In this document: positions 6,276 to 6,821 of the stretch, piece after piece
How the letters are laid out: each line of letters opens with the position of its first letter
How positions within the stretch are numbered: position 1 is the stretch's first letter
DNA from: an uncultured Schwartzia sp.
Lineage (GTDB): Bacteria; Bacillota; Negativicutes; Selenomonadales; Selenomonadaceae
DNA length: 6,821 bases
Reading direction: 5' to 3'
Assembly: GCA_905372875.1 (NCBI GenBank)
Contig: CAJPQU010000104.1
Span: forward strand, 1 to 6,821
Position numbers and translations under genes: made by a program
Notes under the pieces: model-generated
The model's input: the letters and a program-made list of their open reading frames with translations, nothing else
Told to the model about the DNA's origin: nothing
Databases searched by the model: none

Positions 6276-6309
6276 AGATAAGATTTTCGCGGCGAATGGT
6301 CGGGACGGA

Positions 6310-6339
6310 TTGCCTAAAGGGGTTCATCGGTGCTATACT
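6310..6339 (+). promoter_or_regulatory. Extended -10 sigma-A promoter for pyrH
   Basis: TTGCCT (6310-6315, 4 of 6 consensus) and TATACT (6334-6339, 5 of 6) are 18 bases apart, and TG at 6331-6332 makes an extended -10. Transcription would start near 6346, leaving a leader of about 53 bases before the TTG start. It resembles the CNNM/CorC promoter in this window, sharing TTGCC and TGnTATA. Confidence 0.7.
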
Positions 6340-6386
6340 GTCTAAGAGCGTCAGAAGATTTTGACCGAGGGTTCGGAGAGCGGAAT

Positions 6387-6391
6387 GGAGG
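6387..6391 (+). promoter_or_regulatory. Ribosome binding site for the TTG start of pyrH
   Basis: GGAGG at 6387-6391 lies 7 bases before TTG at 6399-6401, which opens the reading frame with clear UMP kinase homology. The ATG at 6385 overlaps the ribosome site and is in a different frame, so it is not the start. Confidence 0.85.
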
Positions 6392-6398
6392 TCATCGT

Positions 6399-6821
6399 TT
6401 GGGGACGGGAAAGTATAAGCGGGTCGTATTGAAGCTGAGCGGCGAGTCGCTGGCTGGGGAGCAGGGCTTTGGGATCAATCCCGACGTGGTGGAGGATATC
6501 GCGGTGCAGATCCGGGAGATTCGCCGCCATGATATTGAGTGCGCGGTGGTAGTCGGCGGCGGCAATATTTGGCGGGGACTGGCGGGAAGTGCCAAGGGCA
6601 TGGATCGGGCGACGGCAGACTACATGGGGATGTTGGCCACAGTGATGAACGCGCTGGCCCTTCAGGATGCCTTGGAGAACAAGGGCGTGGTGTCCCGGGT
6701 GCAGAGTGCCATCGATATGCGGCAGATCGCTGAGCCGTATATCCGGCGCAAAGCGATACGTCACATGGAAAAGGGGCGGGTCGTCATCTTCGGAGCGGGG
6801 ACGGGCAATCCGTATTTTTCG
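6399..6821 (+). CDS. pyrH: UMP kinase (uridylate kinase), 5' part, cut by the window end
   Basis: The first 141 residues of the bacterial-type hexameric UMP kinase (amino acid kinase fold, about 240 residues when complete), which phosphorylates UMP to UDP with ATP in pyrimidine nucleotide synthesis. Recognisable blocks are YKRVVLKLSGESLAG (6-20), the glycine-rich VVGGGNIWRG (51-60), MGMLATVMNALALQDAL (76-92) and GAGTGNPYFS (132-141), matching E. coli PyrH throughout. R59 and D74 correspond to E. coli R62 and D77, residues linked to GTP/UTP regulation. The start is TTG at 6399, and the next codons (GTGKYKRVV) fit the usual N-terminus. The gene is intact up to the window edge; the UMP-kinase C-terminal half lies outside. 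pyrH usually follows rpsB-tsf, but here it follows a transporter gene and has its own promoter. Confidence 0.97.
   Translation, partial: MGTGKYKRVVLKLSGESLAGEQGFGINPDVVEDIAVQIREIRRHDIECAVVVGGGNIWRGLAGSAKGMDRATADYMGMLATVMNALALQDALENKGVVSRVQSAIDMRQIAEPYIRRKAIRHMEKGRVVIFGAGTGNPYFS

Noticed and set aside
5706..6281. Plus-strand open frame of 191 codons over the second half of the transporter
   Set aside because: The product is a Gly/Arg/His-rich composition artefact; the real frame encodes clear membrane helices and the EamA motif.
6365..6376. CCGA-GGGT-TCGG hairpin in the pyrH leader as a riboswitch or attenuator
   Set aside because: A single 4-bp stem with no alternative pairing, no T-run and no known motif; too short to support a regulatory RNA call.

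Overview
This 6.8-kb window carries six protein genes, all on the + strand and densely packed. It reads as ordinary chromosome from a low-to-mid GC Gram-positive-type (Firmicutes) bacterium. The reasons are strong AGGAGG-type ribosome binding sites before nearly every gene, frequent TTG/GTG starts, a chemoreceptor with the long Firmicutes-style layout, and compact hairpin terminators. GC content looks to be in the mid-50s percent by eye. Together with a eukaryote-type hexokinase this would suit Negativicutes or a relative, but that placement is inference. I see no mobile element, CRISPR array, tRNA or rRNA.

Layout. Positions 1-141 are a leader with a weak sigma-28-like promoter candidate and a GC-rich inverted repeat. 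Positions 142-2103 encode a transmembrane chemoreceptor with a dCache sensor whose residues match the known amino-acid-binding motif. A strong GNRA-loop terminator (2128-2156) runs directly into a good extended -10 promoter (2155-2183) for a CNNM/CorC-type membrane protein (2222-3550), probably a divalent cation exporter. A 99-base gap with an inverted repeat between possible -35 and -10 boxes follows. Then comes a tight three-gene unit: a metal-dependent glyoxalase I-like protein (3650-4027), a eukaryote-type hexokinase (4040-5314) and a ten-helix EamA/DMT transporter (5317-6216). After a 182-base gap with its own extended -10 promoter, the window ends inside pyrH (UMP kinase, TTG start at 6399; 141 of about 240 residues present).

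How they may work together. The first two genes and pyrH look like independent transcription units. The glyoxalase-hexokinase-transporter unit is the only one whose spacing implies co-expression (12 and 2 bases between genes). A sugar kinase of a fold rare in bacteria, a DMT-superfamily carrier and a methylglyoxal-type detoxifying enzyme suggest a small hexose-handling module. This is an inference from context. The most unusual item is the hexokinase: it retains essentially every substrate-contacting residue of the animal/yeast enzymes yet sits in an unmistakably bacterial operon.
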